NCBI RefSeq assembly: GCF_040115645.1
Contig: NC_089563.1
Location: 930,001-994,000, forward strand
Length of the DNA stretch: 64,000 nt
Direction of reading: 5' to 3'
Origin: Euwallacea fornicatus
Lineage: Eukaryota; Arthropoda; Insecta; Coleoptera; Curculionidae
Under the pieces are notes generated by a model that made no database searches, was not told the origin of the DNA, and saw only the letters and a program-made list of their open reading frames with translations. Of the stretch, positions 11,779 through 23,343 are shown in pieces (position 1 is the stretch's first letter; each line of letters begins with the position of its first letter). The translations under genes were made by a program, and so were the position numbers.

Positions 11779-11831
11779 TTCTTGCAGCTCGATATATTTC
11801 CTCGTCAAGATTCAATGGAGGAAATCCGGGT
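11779..11831 (-). CDS. Candidate 53-nt internal exon, unknown gene
   Basis: On the minus strand a strong acceptor (CTCTTTATAATTCCAG) precedes ACCCGG, and a consensus donor (GAA|GTAAGT) follows. Of the three frames only one is open. It reads PGFPPLNLDEEIYRAAR, which has ordinary, non-low-complexity protein composition and starts after a split codon (two bases supplied by the previous exon). I do not recognise the protein. The incoming phase does not match the outgoing phase 0 of the candidate exon at 13029-13163, so if both belong to one gene another exon must lie between. Confidence 0.4.
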
Positions 11832-12068
11832 CTGGAATTATAAAGAGGCGTTAGAAGCTGCGACTGAGCGTTAAGATTCGAATCTTTGAAGTAGCATAAA
11901 GTGGAAATCAATGGAATATATTACTAAAGTGTATTTGTTACACTTCGTTGGGAAGTTTCTAATTGCTTCATTCGGTCTTTGATTACACCGTTTCTGAACA
12001 AGTTGTTAGGATTAGCTTCGATGCATTCCAATAACAATCAAGAACACTCGTTTGGAAGATAATATGCT

Positions 12069-12479
12069 TTCCTCCATTCATTTTTTTTTCGTCTAATGGA
12101 GCCTCCAAATCAAAATTCAATAAGAAATGAAAAAGTTGCGTAACTGACCGGGAATTTCATTAAAAAAAACCAACCGTCTGCACTAACGAATAAAAAAGTT
12201 CTGGCGTATTTAACATTCAACCTTGTAGCGATTGACCACTGGTGGTTTTACCATAATAACCCCCGTCGAATATGCCTCGAGAAGCAGCAAGATTATACAC
12301 CAAATTTCCTAGCAATCCATCTAGCCATTTTCGACTTATCTGCAAAACTTAAAAAAAAGTGAGACTTTGAGGGCTTGTATCTCCAGAAGGAGACAATTTC
12401 GTATATCACCATGAATCGATATATTTTTAACCAAGGAATATGTGGTTAAGCGTCGACCCCCTCATTCTGGGACACCCTG
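12069..12479. mobile_element. Solo right arm of family D (D1)
   Basis: Matches 22926-23343 of element D2 along its whole length, including CTAATGGAG, GTTGCGTAACT, GCAATCCATCTAGCC and ACCATGAATCGATATATTTT, and ends CACCCTG before TATA. No left arm is present. The break lies at the junction between arm and transposase remnant in D2. Confidence 0.85.
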
Positions 12480-13028
12480 TATATCTGTTTACGCAAGCCG
12501 TAGAATTTTGGGTTTAGATTAAAATGATCGTTATCGCAGGTGGAATATCCAATATCTTAATAGGTCGCTCATTGGGAGGGGAGGAGCTCTAAAAATTTCT
12601 CTCTTTAACGATTTTTCACGTGAGTTAAGAGTATGTATCGCTTAATAAGTAAGTGGAAAATAATTGATATATTGCACTCTTCGAAATTTAAAGGTCCTTA
12701 ATTCAGCCAGTCAACTATCATTATTTGAAACTCATGGACGAGGAGGACGTATTGAATTCAAGAGAATTATAGCTACTAGGTTTACACACAATTACAGTTA
12801 TCCGAAATGGATTATTTCGAAAGTCAGCTTAAGATAAGCAACGATTTATTTTAAAGTCGAAAATTTCCAAATGAAGCCTTAATTCCTCTTTGTTTTACTC
12901 TTTCTCAACACAAAAGAAGCGTTATTGGCCTTTTCATAGAAAAGGTCTGAAGGAAAGTGGCAATTTGTTCTCACCAACAGCTCTTAGACCGCTGAAAACA
13001 GCACTGGAGATCCCTCATTAGGTCATAC
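12480..13028. other. Unannotated DNA (possible intron)
   Basis: No gene or repeat recognised between the D1 arm and the candidate exon. No intermediate exon that would reconcile the splice phases was found. Confidence 0.45.
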
Positions 13029-13229
13029 CTGTTGAGAAAGAAGCTCATTGTCATCTTCACAAGGCGTTGAGCAATCTTCGTCAACGTTGGCAGGAGTGTA
13101 ATGGGACGAAAGGGGGATGAATAATCCGGCATCCACCCTTATGCATACGATTTTAGAATTGTTCTGATAAAAACGGACGGTTTCTGGCCGCAACCAAAGC
13201 AACGTCCAGAAAGCAACGAATATCTTCAT
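13029..13229 (-). CDS. Candidate exon of a secreted/membrane protein
   Basis: A minus-strand open frame ends at a donor (CAACAG|GTATGA). Two readings are possible. As a first coding exon it starts at ATG 13229 (or 13265) and begins MKIFVAFWTLLWL, which looks like a signal peptide. As an internal exon it starts at 13163 after a good acceptor (CCGTTTTTATCAG), is 135 nt, and is phase 0 at both ends. The shared part reads KIVCIRVDAGLFIPLSSHY, then NVDEDCSTPCEDDNELLSQQ, with three cysteines and an acidic end. Base composition is more balanced than the AT-rich surroundings. I do not recognise the protein. The gene would continue to lower coordinates. Confidence 0.45.
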
Positions 13230-16200
13230 ATCTTGTCTCACCCAGCATAATATTGCATTTTTCATTGGGTACTTTAGATGAAATGTTTACTTAAATGTTA
13301 GGGCTCGTATGTATACGGGTAAAACCAATTCAAGTGGATACATACGAATTGTGCAAATGGGAAAAGGGCTGCATAAGGGTTACTAGGCCTGCAACAAAGA
13401 TCAACGAAGCACGTTGCGCGGTTCACGGATTAAATTAGTTTCGGAATTTTACTTATTTATGAATTATTGCACATTTGCCCATTATAGCACAACTTAGTTA
13501 CGTCATTAATAAATATAACGATGTAGGTTTTTATTTCGTTAGTCTAGGGTGTAATTCAAAGCTGGGTTTATGAGGGTGGACGTGGCTTTTGCCTTCACTT
13601 AAAAATCGAATCGAATATCAATAAGAATCGGAGTTGGAATAGAACAGGAATTCCCCGTCTTCGGGAAAGACTTAAATACTGAACCCCCCGGCGGTGCACC
13701 ATGACCGTACCCTAGTTAGGGGTAATCACCGCCACCACGTGCATTACCCGCCTCATTGGATCGTGGTGCTGAAGCTGATAAGAAGTCCTTCGTCGGCGGT
13801 AATTGCGTCTGCATCATTAGGGCCGACAAAGCTTATCATAAGTAATTCAGATACCGACAAAGTCTTCTGCGGGGAACTCCCGTGTCGATAAAGTAACTCT
13901 GTAGGAATTCTCACGCACCAACCGAAGTCTGCCATGAGCGTGCCGAAGGGGCACACCATCTCTTTAACAATAACTTAACCCTAACTCTATTTACAATCTA
14001 TCACCTTTCCGATAGAGTCTCGACCTGACCAGAATACACAATGCAATACAATTGAAAACTATTTACAGGGTGGTTGCTTTGGCTACTGGATTCTACAATG
14101 ATTTAAATTCGTTGATAGGTGGATTTTTTTTTATAACCTTTTGGCGGGTCGAAAATTGAGCCGGCAGCATTAATCTCCAAATTTGTTTATCGTTTAAAAC
14201 AATGTTCGGGGCCGATCGATCGACTGTCACAGAGGGAGCATTAGGGGCATTAGTAATTCCACAAAAATAATACGTAAAAACGCGCATTTACGTACGTTTC
14301 AATTTTTTTCCATGTTTCATATTTTTTCATCTTAAGAGATGTGAACCTATTTCCTCTAATAAGTTAACCGAGCAAAATTTTATTAAAATTAAAAAAATCC
14401 TAAAACACAAAATCCTAGTTATTTTAGCAGCTTTTGGAACGAACTACTTCTTTGTGCGGTGTATGTTCCAATTTTTCGATGGGGATATTTCTAATGGCAT
14501 ATGTAATTTTCGATGTATTTTATCCATACCACTTAATAATTTAATTTTTTTTTCAATAGTGGCATTTTAATAAGCTGCTAGATTTACTGCTCATTAATAA
14601 ACGACACGAAATAAAGGGATATCGGAAAATAAAATGAATTGACCGGTGCAAGTAAAGCATGTGGGAAATTTCGGTTTTAAAGCTCAGAATTATTATGTTT
14701 TAATTTGTTTTTTATTGGATCGATAAAACTGTTTTTTGCTCTGGTATTTTTTTTAATTTCCATAACCGCAAAGGTAACAAAATCTACATTAATCCAAACA
14801 TCGAAGTGGAGACGCCGGCCGGAGCGACTCCGCCCACTTCCATCGCCACCGTCTCAAGCCACGCAGTTGATCTTCGTCGGAGGCGTACCAAACATTATGC
14901 GGTCTTCCTCGCACTCGTGTAATTCCTACGTTTTCACTTGAACTGGTTTTACCTGTACATAAATCAACTTTCATCAGTTAGGTTCAAAGGCTCAACGTCG
15001 ACCTTAACGTAAAATTGCCTCTCTTTGCAAACTAACGATCCATCGATGCAAACACAAATATCCAAAACGAGAGTGTTTCAATCCATCGTTCTCATTAAAA
15101 TGCAATTGCCTGAAATAACTCACATCTAGGAACGACAAATATTAGTTCACCAACTCGAGCCAAATATTGGCTTGCGTTTTCATAGCTACTGAAGTATTCC
15201 TTACGATATGTCATGATTCTCATAGAATTTGATTATTTTATGATTAGATTTGTTTACTTTCAATCCCAATTATCCCGTTTAGGCAATTTTTGTAGAATAT
15301 CTGGCATGGTGCGGCGCTTAAGAGGAACGTGACTGGACATTTACCGCATAATCCGTCGATTCGGAAATCATGGAAAGCGGCTATTCGTAGACGTGGGGAT
15401 CCGGAAGGCCCATCATATGGTAAAGGAGACATTTACGCCTAATTATTTTGAAAAGTATCACTGAAGATGTTGCAAGAAACGAGGAAAATTGTGTCGGCAA
15501 CTTGTTTGTCTATGTTCCTGAAAGACTACTTAAAGTAAAACAGAAACCAGAACTTTCTTTTCTCTAATTCCCCTCATTTTATTGTGGTTCTTTGTCCGAC
15601 GTGTAAGGCTAAATTAGAATTCTTCTCCGAAACTTTTCTCCTTTTGGTGTTTGTTTAAGAACCCCATGTTACATACTTTAAAAACCTCGCCAACTTAATA
15701 ATAACTTTCCCGGAGTTTTAGATTTAATATATAAATGGAGATTACCTACAAAGAGTTTTCGTCTTCGAAAAGTAAAACTTAAAACTGTTAGAACAGTAAA
15801 ATAAAAATCCCAAATTTTACATTTAACGCATCTATATCTAAAATCAATTGTAAGACATCAAACGAGAGGACATTCAGGCAGATAAATAGGTAATAAAAGG
15901 TCTCATACGTGGGGATTTATGAATTCCATAAATTACCAGCTGAATAGAAACCTTCAGCTTCCGTATGCAATGGATTTCTTTATGGCTGAACTCTTCTGAT
16001 ATATTGATTCGGATTAGGTACCAGAAGTGGTTAAAAAGGTATATAAACTTTACCAATGAGATTTACGCTCAAACTGCTATAACGGAATTATGTGGGCCTG
16101 ATTAGGCATTGAAATCGACATATCCAGAGAAGAGGATGAATCGAAAAGCAATTATTGGTAAACTATCTTGTCCTAAACCTTTATTTAGCCTTTCAGAAAT

Positions 16201-17504
16201 CTCTAACGATGACAAGGCGTGTATTTAAATTTCTTGGTGATAAATAACGTAATTTGGAATCTCGTTACAAATTCGTTTGCCTTCTCTTAATATAACTCCT
16301 CAAACGCCATGTCACAATAACCTTTCCAAACTTGAACAAACTCGTGACAAGGAATTAATAACGAGACTTAGGGTAAACTTAAGGGAACCTTGTTTATAGC
16401 TGCCATATGTTCGTTTTCCTGTCTAGTTTCTCATACCCGTTAACGCATAGTTTAGTGCTTAGCAGCCGCATTTTCCAAAGTCGAGTACATATCAATTTCT
16501 CTGAAAGGCCTCTAGAAGTTAATGTGTTTTTATTGAACTACTTCATATAAGGCAAATAGAAGTGGAAGTTTCAACATTCATCAATAACCTTGTTCGAGAA
16601 AGATGTAATGGAAGGAACAGAGAAAATAAAAAAAGTTTGTTGTTTTCGTCCTAATATTAATGTATGGCTTGTGGGGATAAATGGGACGTTTGCCACGATG
16701 TATTTGCGTTAGTTAGACCCTTGACGTGTGCTACAATAGAAAAGCGAATGCATTTAGTTTAAGAGCAACATACAAAATGCATTCGTCGGAGAATAGTTAT
16801 AAATAACTAACTTATACTGCAGCCGATAACTGGCACATTTATTCTCACTGATTTATGGAATCCATCCATTTGGAAGGCCGAATGCGTCTTAGGCAAGTTT
16901 GCGATAAAAAGTTCTACGGTTTCCGGTAAGACTTCTATAAAACTTGTAAATGTGAATACAGCGAAATAATAGTCATTAAAACTTTACTGCTGAAGGTTTT
17001 AGTGTCCGAAACTTTTCAATTTATCCATTTTGCTGACTGAGTGGATCCTAGAAAATACACTTAAGTTTAGGGGACGTGCCTCCAGGAGGGGTGTTATTGC
17101 TGCAGCTATTACCTTCAGTTCTAAATATTTTTATGTCAAAAAATACGTAAATATGAAGATTTATAGCACTCCAGCTCACTCTAGAAGTGACATTAACTTT
17201 TCTTTTCTTTCAGTTTTTGTGGCGGTGATAAAAGGTTTCTCCTAGCTTTCAATGGCCCCTTCTAGGGAAGTTTGGAGTGTATAAGCCATAGTATATCCCT
17301 GAGAATAGCAAAGAGTGACAATAAACAAAGTTTATTGGAAATTTTTCCATATAATACTCCTTAGTAACCATGTACTTTAGAAAATTGCCTTTCACAGGTT
17401 TCAGTTTACAGAGAACCTCAATTTAATATTTTGCCTAATTGCAGAAAGAGATAAAACTTTTTAAAGCAAGTCCTCCAGTGGTTTCCGAGATACTGGCGCT
17501 CATT
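13230..17504. other. Long unannotated stretch
   Basis: Mostly AT-rich DNA without recognisable genes. It contains a GC-rich block (13685-13985, listed separately), a lone CAGGGTGG terminus after TTA at about 14066, and a short plus-strand reading near 15330-15400 (NPSIRKSWKAAIRR) vaguely like a THAP domain but too short to call. Confidence 0.45.
13685..13985. other. GC-rich block of unknown identity
   Basis: About 300 bp with markedly higher GC than its surroundings (for example CCCCCCGGCGGTGCACCATG at its start), followed by AACAATAACTTAACCCTAAC. No ORF with family resemblance was found. It may be a fragment of a retroelement, but nothing in it proves that. Confidence 0.35.
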
Positions 17505-17626
17505 GTTTGAAAAGCAAGTTTCGAGACCATCTAGACTCTATAGTAATGTTCATTGATTTATCTTCGGCTTACTACAATGCCTGGAGATCTGAGCGGGTCT
17601 CAAAAGGTTTCAGTCTTTAAATGATA

Positions 17627-18727
17627 CGAGAATAGTCCCAGAAGTAGACACAAAAAAAATGGAAAATATTACATTATTTCTCAACATTGTCTCTGTTAGA
17701 GTGACATACATTTTCCAGGGAATTTCTATATGCTGTTTATAGTAAGACACTTCGAATGTTTCAAAATAGGCATCAACCACGGACTTACCTTTTCATTATT
17801 AGTAGATCTGTTTCTATCGAGCCATTGTTTCAACTTCGGAAATGGAAAATAGTCTGAGGGGGCTAAATCTAGCAAATATGGTGGGTGAAGGAAATTTTCG
17901 AAACCAAGTTGACTGATTTTGGCTATCGCGATGACGGAATTATGGACTGATACATTGCCTTGATGAAACAAGACTCTTTTTTGTCAAATGTAGTCGCTTT
18001 TTTCTATTTCTTCGATCAAACGCTGCAATAAATGTGTATAATATACTTCGTTTGTTGTTTCTCTTTTAGAGAGATAGTCAATAAAAATTGACGCTATCAC
18101 CTTTCCTGCAGGTGGAACGGTTTTGGCCTTCTTAGAAGCCGATTCTTCCTTTCGAGTCCAACGTTTTGACTGCTCTTTTGTTTGGGATGTGACGTGATGG
18201 ACTCATGTCTCAATCACGGTTAAGGATCAAAAGCAAAAACTCGGCTTTATTGTTGCAAAACTTTGCCAAATATTCCCTTTAAACATTGGTTTGCCTTGTG
18301 CAGAGCACTTTCAGTACGGCTTTGTGAATTTTCACTACAATTTCTGGAAAGGTCAGATCTGGGTGCCATTGGATCGGCCACTGCTGGATTCGTCTGGACA
18401 GCTCATACGACCGCGCTTAACCTCTGTCACCTAATAGTTTACGGTTGTTAACGAAAAGGACCACATTCCCCAAATGCACAATCTGATTTCGTTTTGATAT
18501 TATTTTTCGATACATTCAAATGAAAGTATTGAGTCGCTCGTCGATCATAAATTTTTTCATGTTCACGAAACTTCTAAAAATGGCTCCAAAACAAACACAA
18601 ACCAACATTAGCACCCTCAAACTTAAGACATAAATTTTTTAAGTTTAGGTCTTTGTGATATAGACAAATTTTTAACTAAATAATTGCCACTTATATGTCA
18701 GGTCAGCTACTTCTGGAACTATTCTCG
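17627..18727 (-). mobile_element. mariner element copy 1 (nested in LINE)
   Basis: The left end reads TA|CGAGAATAGTCCCAGAAGT and the right end is its inverse, CTGGAACTATTCTCG|TA, giving TIRs of about 22 bp with TA duplication. Length is 1101 bp. It carries a transposase pseudogene on the minus strand. It inserted between the A and B blocks of the LINE reverse transcriptase, so it is the younger of the two. Same family as the copy at 52833-54052. Confidence 0.85.
17674..18555 (-). pseudogene. mariner transposase, copy 1
   Basis: Minus-strand remnant of a DD34D mariner transposase. The C-terminal half is best preserved: EQSKRWTRKEESASKKAKTV, then FHQGNVSVHNSVIAIAKI and PPYLLDLAPSDYFPFPKLKQ. 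The second catalytic Asp, normally in HQDN, has become Gly (HQGN), whereas the SDY Asp remains. The N-terminal half is heavily decayed; a fragment corresponding to the DLTFPEIVVKIHKAVL region is readable. Several stops and frameshifts. Inactive. Confidence 0.8.
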
Positions 18728-19200
18728 TATGCTAGCTGACCCACCAATCCACCTTAATAGACAAGTGCGCCGCAGATTCAGAACCAGCAACGGATTTCCT
18801 CAGATATCTGTTCTGACCTCTGTCCTATTTAACATTTATGCCACTGGCCTGTCCATTATCCTCTCAAAATACTTCATTTACGCCGGCGATATGGATCCCT
18901 GGTTCATTAATTTTGCTACTGCCGAGAATACTTTAAATTTAAAGTGGGTAAGGAATACCTTAAAAATGGCATTTGCAACACTGGTAAGACTAAACTGTTT
19001 CTATATAAGTCTCAAACTTGCCAATTATGTTGTTTCCGTTACTTTTGCCGGGCAGAGATTAAAATTTAATCTTTCCTCGAGATTTCTGGGACCGATCTTT
19101 AACGTAAAAACAGCGCTAAAACTACAGCAAAACTCAACACTCCAGACAACATGTTGCAAAAGTTTCCGGCATCAAGAATGCAGAAACCATAGAAACCACC

Positions 19201-20189
19201 ATAGAATAGAATAGGCTATATGTTAAGTACTTATGAGGAAAGTTCGGCGCAATTTCCGCAAAATTCCATAAACATTCAAATAGAAGAGGAAAAGGGTATT
19301 GGGCAATACGCGAATAATCTTGTAAACAAAGAAAGATATCGGGATTAAATGAGAATACCTTTTTTGGGCAAAAATAGACTCCCTTTCATAACATTGAACA
19401 GAATTGGACTTATGTTGCACTAATAAACAATATGGCCAAATATGCCGAAGCGGTGGGTTTTAACTAGCGCCCTTTACGAGCTTTATAAAAATTAAATCAA
19501 AGTTCTTGCCTGGCAACTACAAAATTTAAGAATACCGATTTTAGTGTTGGTGCTATTGAAACCCAAAGATGCATTAAGGAACTTTAGAATAAATATCCAA
19601 CCGTTAATACCCTGTAACTGTGAAACGAGCCACATTGATATCTGGTACATTGGGCGCAATCGTCATGTGGTGTCCGTTATTTTAGGTTTTGCCCTGTTCC
19701 ACTCCCAAGAAATCACTCTGTATATCAAGTGTATCTAAAAGTAGAGATTATTTTAGAGCAATATGCAAGAATTCAACTTTTTGTCCATTTTATCGCGATA
19801 AAATTTCTGTCAAAGAACCGTTAATGGAAAAAATTCTCCAACTTACAAATGCATATGTATGTCAGCTGAAATTTCAAAAAAATATTAATAGAAATTTTGG
19901 GGGGCTAGATATCAATGCAAAGCAACTAACATCGATTAAATAAACAAGTAATACGTAAGTACACCACATCGTGCCTCTTGTCGCGTAAAATTGAGATTTT
20001 AATAGAATTAAGATTTATGAAGACAATCCCGCCTCCGCTTTCCGTCCACCACCCTGTTGGAATAGTTCCAGATTTCGATCATAAGTTCGGGTTGTAATAA
20101 TGTATAGTCTAAGTTAAGAGTATGTACGATGGAGAGAAATACCAGTTCGGTCTATAGACTTTTTCCGAGGAAATGAAGACATACATATA
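19201..20189. other. Unannotated DNA
   Basis: No gene recognised. A lone right-end motif CACTCTGTATA occurs at 19714-19724 without a convincing left partner. Confidence 0.45.
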
Positions 20190-20589
20190 CAGGGTGTACC
20201 ACAATTAGGTGCCCAGCCGTAATCTACTTGCAAAAATAATTCCAAATTGGTAAATGAACGTATTTCCTGAAGCGACCCCTAACGAAGGTACGACTCCTTA
20301 AAGGGGGTCTCAATGAGATTACTTTTGTTAAATAACTCCTTAAGTTTTTAACGTAGATGAACGAAACTTTGGATTTTTCGCAATTTTCACGTGCTCAGTC
20401 CAAATACCCGATTAAAGTAGTTGACTATGAATCATAGATTTATTACTGAGGGCGTTAGTGTTACAAAACCACCGTGATTTTGTTTGGTGGATGCGAATTT
20501 TAGATGTTTTTGCTAAAAATCTGTCCACATACGTAAAACAATGAAACTTTAACCGCCTTTCTTTTAGGGAGCGAGAACATATGCTAAAT

Positions 20590-21420
20590 TTCCCTAATAG
20601 TTCTTTTACTGTGGTACCACGATGGCGAACCCTGCGCGGGATGAGGGGCAGTGAGTCCCGACACGAGCTAAAGAAAGCACTCCCGAGACGGGTGGTAGCA
20701 CATGAAAGTATTGTATTGTTCTGTGCGTAAACCCTGAATCACTGAAGGGTTCTTGATGGACTTCTACCAAGAAGTCCTGTGTGTGAGAACAGTGGCAAAC
20801 AGGAGCAGGTCGCTTAGGCTCATTGTTTACTAATGATAACATACACTTAGTGTATAACTACGTGTTGATGGCCGTAATATGGTATTATTGAAATCCTCTG
20901 CACTTGCCTGTTGATCAGGATGCGGGCGCCGTCCCTTAGGGTGTCGTGTCTTGTACCTTAGAGGTGTTACATGCCTGAATGACACGGATAGATTGGGGAT
21001 GACCAGTGAGGTAATCCCCTACTGTTTCCGTTGGAATTCTACCTGTTGGCCACAGGTGTGAGTCCGGGGGAGCCCATAATTATTTTAGGGGGGCGCTAGC
21101 TAGTTTTCGAAGACATTCTTATTTCTATATATAAACGCTTGGAATTGTGATGAGGTATTAGAGCAAGGATATCTAACATACCCAAACAAGGTAGCCGCGG
21201 TTAGAGTAGGGGGCCACATAACCCCCGGTGAGTACACCTTAATTCGTTCTGGCTTGCAGTACAGTAATCGTGAATCATACTTTTCATGTGTTACTCGTGC
21301 CTGACGGGGTGCCATGCTGCCGTGGATGAAAATTTGTGATGACTCATAGAAAGACTAATTCCTACAAGGTAACCAAACCTGATCAGGTGTCAAAAATTAC
21401 GAACAAGAACTGAATTTTAC
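20590..21420. other. GC-rich core of element E, unknown
   Basis: About 830 bp distinctly richer in GC than the arms around it. Minus-strand readings such as DNA 20606-20842 are open for 78 codons (VCHCSHTQDFLVEVHQEP) but match no family I recognise. It could be the body of element E, a captured sequence, or an inserted retroelement fragment. No transposase motif was seen. Confidence 0.35.
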
Positions 21421-22195
21421 ACATAGTTTTTTATTCAAACAAAATATTCTTGAAGAACGCGTATAACTCTCACCTTTTTTGTAATAAATTTAATTTAATT
21501 TTCTGGATAAATTTGATATTATTTTCAGTGGAACATTGAATTAAGCTTTGAAACAAAAGCGGGTAGCTTAATATTTTACAGTTTCATATTTTTAACAATT
21601 TGTTAAGTGATCTTTAGTTGTAGAAACTTAATTTGGAGTGAATTTTGTTTGGGGATTTACGCATGCAAAATGATTTTGTTGGTATTCTGTTTAGTTTCAT
21701 TTTATGCTCTCGACAATAGTTTAATAAAAATATTTAATAATAACAATTGGTTAGTACATAAAAAAAATCAAACAGCTGAATATTAAGCGACTATCTTTTG
21801 TTTCAAAGCCAACTTCAATGTTTTTCTGAAAATAATGTGAAATGTATGCGGAACGTTAAATTGAATTTTTCTCAAAAACGATGACAGAGGTATTATTCAA
21901 GTATACCTTTTTTCAGTAAAATACATTAGGTTTGCATATTTTTAGCAAAGAATTATAAAATTTGTATTAACTCAAAAATATGGCTCTTTGTGTAACACAA
22001 ACCCTCTTAATGACAGGTCTATGATTCAAAGTTAACTACGTTGGTTGGATATTTGAACACAGCACGTTAAAATCGTGAGCATACCAAAACTTCGTACATT
22101 TATATAAACTAATTTAGCAGTTATTTAGCATAAATAATGTCACTGCTGCCTCATTCAAGAGGCAATATCTCCATTAGGGAGCACTCCATGATATA

Positions 22196-23343
22196 CAGGG
22201 TGTTCCAGAATGAGAGGGTTAACGCTTACCAAATATTCCTTGGTCAAAAATATATCGATTCATGGTGATATACGAAATTGTCCCCTGGAGATACAAGCTC
22301 TTAAAGTCTCACTTTTTTTTTAAGATTCGCAGATAAGTCGAAAACGGCTAGATGGATTGCTACGAAATTTGGTGCATAATCTTTTTGCTTCTCGGGGCAC
22401 ATTCGAAGGGGCTTATTATGGTAAAATCACCAGGGGTAGTGGTCAATTTCCACAAGGTCGAATGTTAAATACACTAAAACTTTTTTATTCGTTCATGCAG
22501 ACAGTTGGATTTTTTTAAATCAAATTCCCGGCCAGTTACGCAACTTTTTAATCTCTTATTGAATTTTGATTTGAAGCCTCCATTAGACGAAAAAAAATTA
22601 AAATTGCTGATAATGTCAGTCAATGCATGCCCTTCAGAAAGAAATAAAAGCATACATTTCAATAAATAATTAATTTAACAAATGCTTAACGTGTCCACCC
22701 CGTTCTCGAATACAGAGAATTACACGTGGAAGAAAATTAAATTTTAATCTTCACAACATCATTGGATCATTGCGCATTCCATCAGCTGCTTGCAAAATCC
22801 TATTTCTTGGGTGGTCTTCATTTTGAATAGGAACAGCATATACACGAGATTTTAGCGTACCCCAAATGGAAAAGTCGAAGGGAGTTAGATCTGGAGATCT
22901 AGGTGGCCATTGAAGAGGGGCATCATTTCCTCCATTAATTTTTTTTTGTCTAATGGAGGCTCCAAATTAAAATTCAATAAGAGATGAAAAAGTTGCGTAA
23001 CTAATCAGGAATTTCATTAAAAAAACCAACCAACTGCATGAACGAATAAAAAAGTTCTGGTATATTTAACATTCGACCTTGTAACAATTGACCATTACCC
23101 CTGGTGGTTTTACCATAGTAAGCCCCCTCGAATGTGCCCCGAGAAGCAAAAAGATTATGCACCAAATTTCGTAGCAATCCATCTAGCCGTTTTCGACTTA
23201 TCTGCGAAACTTAAAAAAAAAAGTGAGACTTTAAGAGCTTGTATCTCCAGAAGGAGAAAATTTCGTATCTCACCATGAATCGATATATTTTTGACCAAGA
23301 AATATGTGGTTAAGCGTCAACCCCTTCATTTTGGGACACCTTG
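22196..23343 (-). mobile_element. Family D element, complete (D2), nested in E
   Basis: The element is 1148 bp, with left end CAGGGTGTTCCAGAATGAG, right end inverse CAAGGTGTCCCAAAATGAAG, and TA flanks. Arms of about 410 bp (22196-22602 and 22926-23343) share the GATTCATGGTGATA, GTGAGACTTTAAGAGC and GGCTAGATGGATTGC type blocks. Each arm ends inside with an A- or T-rich hairpin flanked by CCTCCATTA. Between the arms lies a transposase C-terminal remnant. It inserted into the right arm of element E. Confidence 0.9.
22670..22925 (-). pseudogene. Transposase C-terminus in element D2
   Basis: Minus-strand reading begins LQWPPRSPDLTPFDFSIWG, the C-terminal catalytic box of DD41D-type Tc1/mariner transposases (Asp of PFD kept). 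It continues TLKSRVYAVPIQNEDHPRN and RVILCIRERGGHVKHLLN to the natural stop at 22670, with one internal stop. As in family B, only the last ~85 codons remain between the long arms. Confidence 0.8.

Larger units (their letters stand above)
17505..19190 (+). pseudogene. Jockey-like LINE reverse transcriptase, split by mariner
   Basis: The RT of a non-LTR retrotransposon would copy element RNA at a nicked target. Reading across both sides of the mariner insertion gives the RT blocks in order. The A block is FIDLSSAYYNAW at about 17550-17585 (normally FVDLxxAYDTVW). The pre-B region is MLADPPIHLNRQVRRRFRTS at about 18730, followed by NGFPQISVLTSVLFNIY (B block), FIYAGD at about 18876 (the YADD catalytic box with one Asp lost to Gly) and VTFAGQRLKF...RFLG (E block). 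The open part runs 18684-19214. The endonuclease and the 3' part are missing. Degenerate in catalytic residues and interrupted by mariner 1. Confidence 0.8.

Noticed and set aside
15330..15400. Possible THAP-domain fragment (NPSIRKSWKAAIRR)
   Set aside because: Too short, without the C2CH zinc-binding residues in the right order.
14066..19724. CAGGGTGG at 14066 and CACTCTG at 19714 as ends of one 5.6-kb element
   Set aside because: Similarity is limited to about a dozen bases and does not continue inward.
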